48,711 nucleotides of DNA, taken from the NCBI RefSeq assembly GCF_006539505.1, contig NZ_BJND01000067.1:1-48711 (forward strand), read 5' to 3'. Below, one piece after another: positions 48,573 through 48,711 of the stretch. The translations under genes and the position numbers were made by a program. Under the pieces are notes generated by a model, which saw nothing but the letters and a program-made list of their open reading frames with translations, searched no databases and was not told the origin of the DNA. How positions within the stretch are numbered: position 1 is the first letter of the stretch; the number at the start of each line of letters is the position of its first letter. Source of the DNA: Streptomyces spinoverrucosus. GTDB taxonomy: Bacteria; Actinomycetota; Actinomycetes; Streptomycetales; Streptomycetaceae.

Positions 48573-48627
48573 GCACCCCGGCGCAACGGGGTGCCGCTGC
48601 GCCCACCCGTGCCGCCCAAGCGGCACG
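48573..48627 (+). terminator. Two hairpins after pit
   Basis: GCACCCCG-gcgcaa-CGGGGTGC (48573-48594) and CGTGCCGC-CCAA-GCGGCACG (48608-48627). Either could terminate the pit transcript. Beyond them to 48711 no gene is seen. Confidence 0.6.
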
Positions 48628-48711
48628 ACTGCCCGCAGCTAGGCGCGCCCGCAGCCAGGCAGGCATGCTGAGGCCGCCACCACCGCGATAGCCGCACTCG
48701 CGTACGCACGG

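Noticed and set aside
1..48711. tRNA/rRNA genes, transposases, integrase or prophage
   Set aside because: None could be recognised by sequence motif on either strand; a tRNA/Infernal scan would settle it.

Overview
This is high-GC actinobacterial DNA with strong G/C preference at third codon positions. It matches a Streptomyces chromosome core region: the gene content and order correspond to the S. coelicolor interval around SCO4137 to SCO4197, read here in descending order. I identified 54 protein genes and four broken or remnant genes. I saw no tRNA, rRNA, CRISPR array, transposase or prophage. Many genes overlap by ATGA/GTGA, and several regulators look leaderless (a -10 hexamer 6-7 nt before GTG/ATG).

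Region by region. 1-6 kb: a deazaflavin nitroreductase/hemerythrin fusion, a HelD-family RNA polymerase-associated helicase, a TetR regulator and a tandem double APH-fold kinase. 6-10.4 kb: three paralogous DevA-type GntR regulators, one in the devA-devB operon, two of them divergent from homologous 62-aa membrane proteins. 10.6-15.4 kb: an Eis-like acetyltransferase, the c-di-GMP-responsive anti-sigma factor RsiG, D-Tyr-tRNA deacylase, YgfZ, the nickel regulator Nur, a nitrobindin-like protein and an unlisted 32-aa membrane peptide. 15.5-23.9 kb: a three-gene operon of membrane-anchored paralogs, DsrE, VOC and DUF3099 proteins, a sulfurtransferase/DUF1416 operon behind a Cys-containing leader peptide, an LmeA-like protein, a MoaD-like protein and an alpha/beta hydrolase.

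24-29.6 kb: GlnR, a LacI regulator, a trypsin-like membrane protease and an OmpR/histidine kinase pair. 29.6-35.4 kb is accessory DNA: a DUF6247/toxin pair with a frameshifted toxin, tandem and inverted repeats, a pectate lyase/pectin methylesterase fusion, a Scr1-type XRE/DUF397 module with a second, nonsense-mutated DUF397 copy, and a decayed Uma2 gene. 35.4-40.8 kb: a secreted 5'-nucleotidase, mycothiol synthase, and a YtrA-type GntR/ABC transporter operon. 41-48.6 kb: a phosphate/polyphosphate island (ppk, CHAD, Nudix), a lipoprotein, CsoR, a PhoU-like protein and Pit.

Functionally the window combines developmental control (DevA/DevB/DevE, RsiG), nutrient and metal sensing (GlnR, Nur, CsoR), sulfur and thiol metabolism, and polyphosphate metabolism. 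The most promising under-described element is the repeated DevA-type regulator plus mini-membrane-protein module with its conserved intergenic operators. The best small-scale signals are the attenuator-like sulfurtransferase leader, the three 11-bp direct repeats before the protease, the duplicated translation-initiation region of the ABC permease, and the frameshifted toxin.
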